From contig NZ_NEHW01000002.1 in assembly GCF_002112505.1 (NCBI RefSeq), forward strand, positions 434,001-498,000: a stretch of 64,000 bases of DNA. The letters run 5' to 3'. The first letter of the stretch is position 1. Each line of letters opens with the position of its first letter. Below the pieces are notes generated by a model. It saw nothing but the letters and a program-made list of their open reading frames with translations. It was not told the DNA's origin and did no database searches. Position numbers and translations under genes: made by a program. This document shows, one piece after another, positions 63,231 through 64,000 of this stretch. This DNA comes from Pseudomonas sp. R28(2017). GTDB taxonomy: Bacteria > Pseudomonadota > Gammaproteobacteria > Pseudomonadales > Pseudomonadaceae.

Positions 63231-63256
63231 GCGCCCTGCTCGGAGGAGCAGGGCGC
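63231..63256 (-). terminator. Terminator of the MvaT-family gene
   Basis: GCGCCCTGCTC pairs with GAGCAGGGCGC around a short loop, followed on the minus strand by TTTCATTT. It lies about 110 bp after the end of the MvaT-family gene and before gloA. Confidence 0.75.
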
Positions 63257-63368
63257 CAGAATTAGAGGCCCGCATGTGCGGGCGCGTGATGGGGTCGCTA
63301 GTCCTTTAGCTGTCTCGATACTGCTGCAGCCGTTGTGAAAAAAGTGTGAACTGGGTGTTGACGTTTCA

Positions 63369-63728
63369 TCAGCGAACCCAGCTTTCCACGGTCGCGGCCC
63401 CGTATTGCTCTTTCCACGCTTTCAGGCCGCGGTGGTTGCCGCCTTTGGTCTCGATCAACTCGCCGCTGTGCGGGTTTTCGTAGACTTTTACCACGCGCGG
63501 GCGGCGCTGCTGTTTCGGTGCACTGGCAGCGCCACGGGTAACCGCCTTCGGGTCGAGGATGGCGATGATATCGCGCAGACTTTTGTCATAGCTTTTCATC
63601 AGGCCGACTAGTTTCTGCTCGAATTCGATTTCGCGTTTGAGGCCGGCATCCTTTTTCAGCGCCTCCAGTTGCGCCATCTGTTCCTGGAGCGCTTTTTCGG
63701 CAGCACGAAACTCTGCAAGTCTGGACAC
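63369..63728 (-). CDS. MvaT/Tur family H-NS-like nucleoid protein
   Basis: This is a 119-residue protein. The GTG start gives V/MSRLAEFRAAEKALQEQMAQL, the typical N-terminal coiled-coil that makes the oligomer. The C-terminal DNA-binding part reads RPRVVKVYENPHSGELIETKGGNHRGLKAWKEQYG, with the GGNHRGL loop as minor-groove binding element. These proteins silence AT-rich foreign DNA in Pseudomonas. AGGAGTGATTACA precedes the start. The order around the gene suggests one of the P. putida Tur proteins, possibly TurB. AT-rich promoter sequence fills 63760-64000, where no gene is seen. Confidence 0.93.
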   Translation of the reverse strand: MSRLAEFRAAEKALQEQMAQLEALKKDAGLKREIEFEQKLVGLMKSYDKSLRDIIAILDPKAVTRGAASAPKQQRRPRVVKVYENPHSGELIETKGGNHRGLKAWKEQYGAATVESWVR

Positions 63729-64000
63729 TGTAATCACTCCTGTACGTCTTTGGTGGCAGGGCGTGACGAACATTGACAAGGACTAAACGCCAGCCACACG
63801 GGTGGGTAAAACTGTTCGCTGACATCGAGTGTAGACACTTGCAGGACTTCGGTAAACCGCAAACTTTTTATAAGTAAGGCGGGAACTTTCCTAGTTTTCC
63901 GAGCGGTAATTCAGGGGCTTTTTCGGGCCGTCTGTCCAACCCTCTAGACCATGGTCCAATGGCCCGCAACAGAGCGCTTGAGCGATCATTTCAGATGATG

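Noticed and set aside
63948..63957. Palindrome GACCATGGTC near the right edge
   Set aside because: Ten-base palindrome with no neighbouring gene context visible; could be chance.

Overview
The window looks like a chromosomal segment of a Pseudomonas putida-group bacterium. The evidence is the high GC content, about ten copies of the short Pseudomonas REP palindrome (core around GCGGGCTTGCCCGC) between genes, an MvaT-family H-NS-like protein, a soxBDAG sarcosine oxidase operon, and pyoverdine genes (pvdA, fpvGHJKCDEF, mbtH plus thioesterase). I see no rRNA or tRNA gene, no insertion sequence, no integrase and no CRISPR array.

Layout. 1-5.8 kb: a truncated DUF1624 membrane protein, a TonB-dependent receptor behind a cobalamin riboswitch, a GNAT acetyltransferase, a carboxymuconolactone-decarboxylase-like protein, lpxO and thpR. 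5.8-8.5 kb: an MFS exporter and alpha/beta hydrolase pair divergent from a MarR regulator, with repeated TTAACGTT operator-like sites. 8.5-13.8 kb: a LysR gene followed by a compact four-gene operon (HxE-type Fe(II)/2-oxoglutarate oxygenase, AMP-forming acyl ligase, thermostable-hemolysin-family GNAT-like protein, Bcr/CflA exporter). This has the organisation of an uncharacterised small-molecule pathway. 13.9-29.3 kb: mostly metabolic and regulatory genes (AraC/alcohol dehydrogenase, SotB, AraC/LysE, LysR/NfsB, cysteine desulfurase, LysR/acyl-CoA dehydrogenase, TerC, a PstS-OmpA fusion, DmlA with its LysR). 29.4-38.2 kb: a PotABCD-type ABC transporter, a RibBA paralogue with a degenerate GTP cyclohydrolase II half, DUF1330, pirin, an esterase and a LysR. 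The promoters of the transporter and of ribBA/DUF1330 share a TGGTATWCCA site. 38.3-45.1 kb: purU-folD-soxBDAG, for sarcosine demethylation and handling of the released one-carbon unit.

45.3-58.9 kb is an iron and pyoverdine region. MbtH and a type II thioesterase sit behind a near-consensus PvdS box. The eight-gene fpvG-to-fpvF operon (reduction of ferripyoverdine and uptake of the freed iron) has a Fur-box-like sequence upstream. pvdA (ornithine N5-hydroxylase) has an exact TAAAT-N16-CGT PvdS box. No peptide synthetase genes are present, so these must lie elsewhere. Inserted between the MbtH/thioesterase pair and a cysteine hydrolase are two accessory genes: a beta-propeller-like protein and a CdtB-like nuclease with an unrecognised N-terminal domain of about 190 residues. 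I consider this pair the best candidate for an undescribed toxin system.

58.9-64 kb holds housekeeping and small conserved genes (FlxA-like protein, pbpG, two small proteins, a shikimate-dehydrogenase-like enzyme, gloA, an MvaT-family regulator). Gene starts were chosen from Shine-Dalgarno spacing where it could be seen. No database search was possible, so family names rest on motifs and remembered family features.
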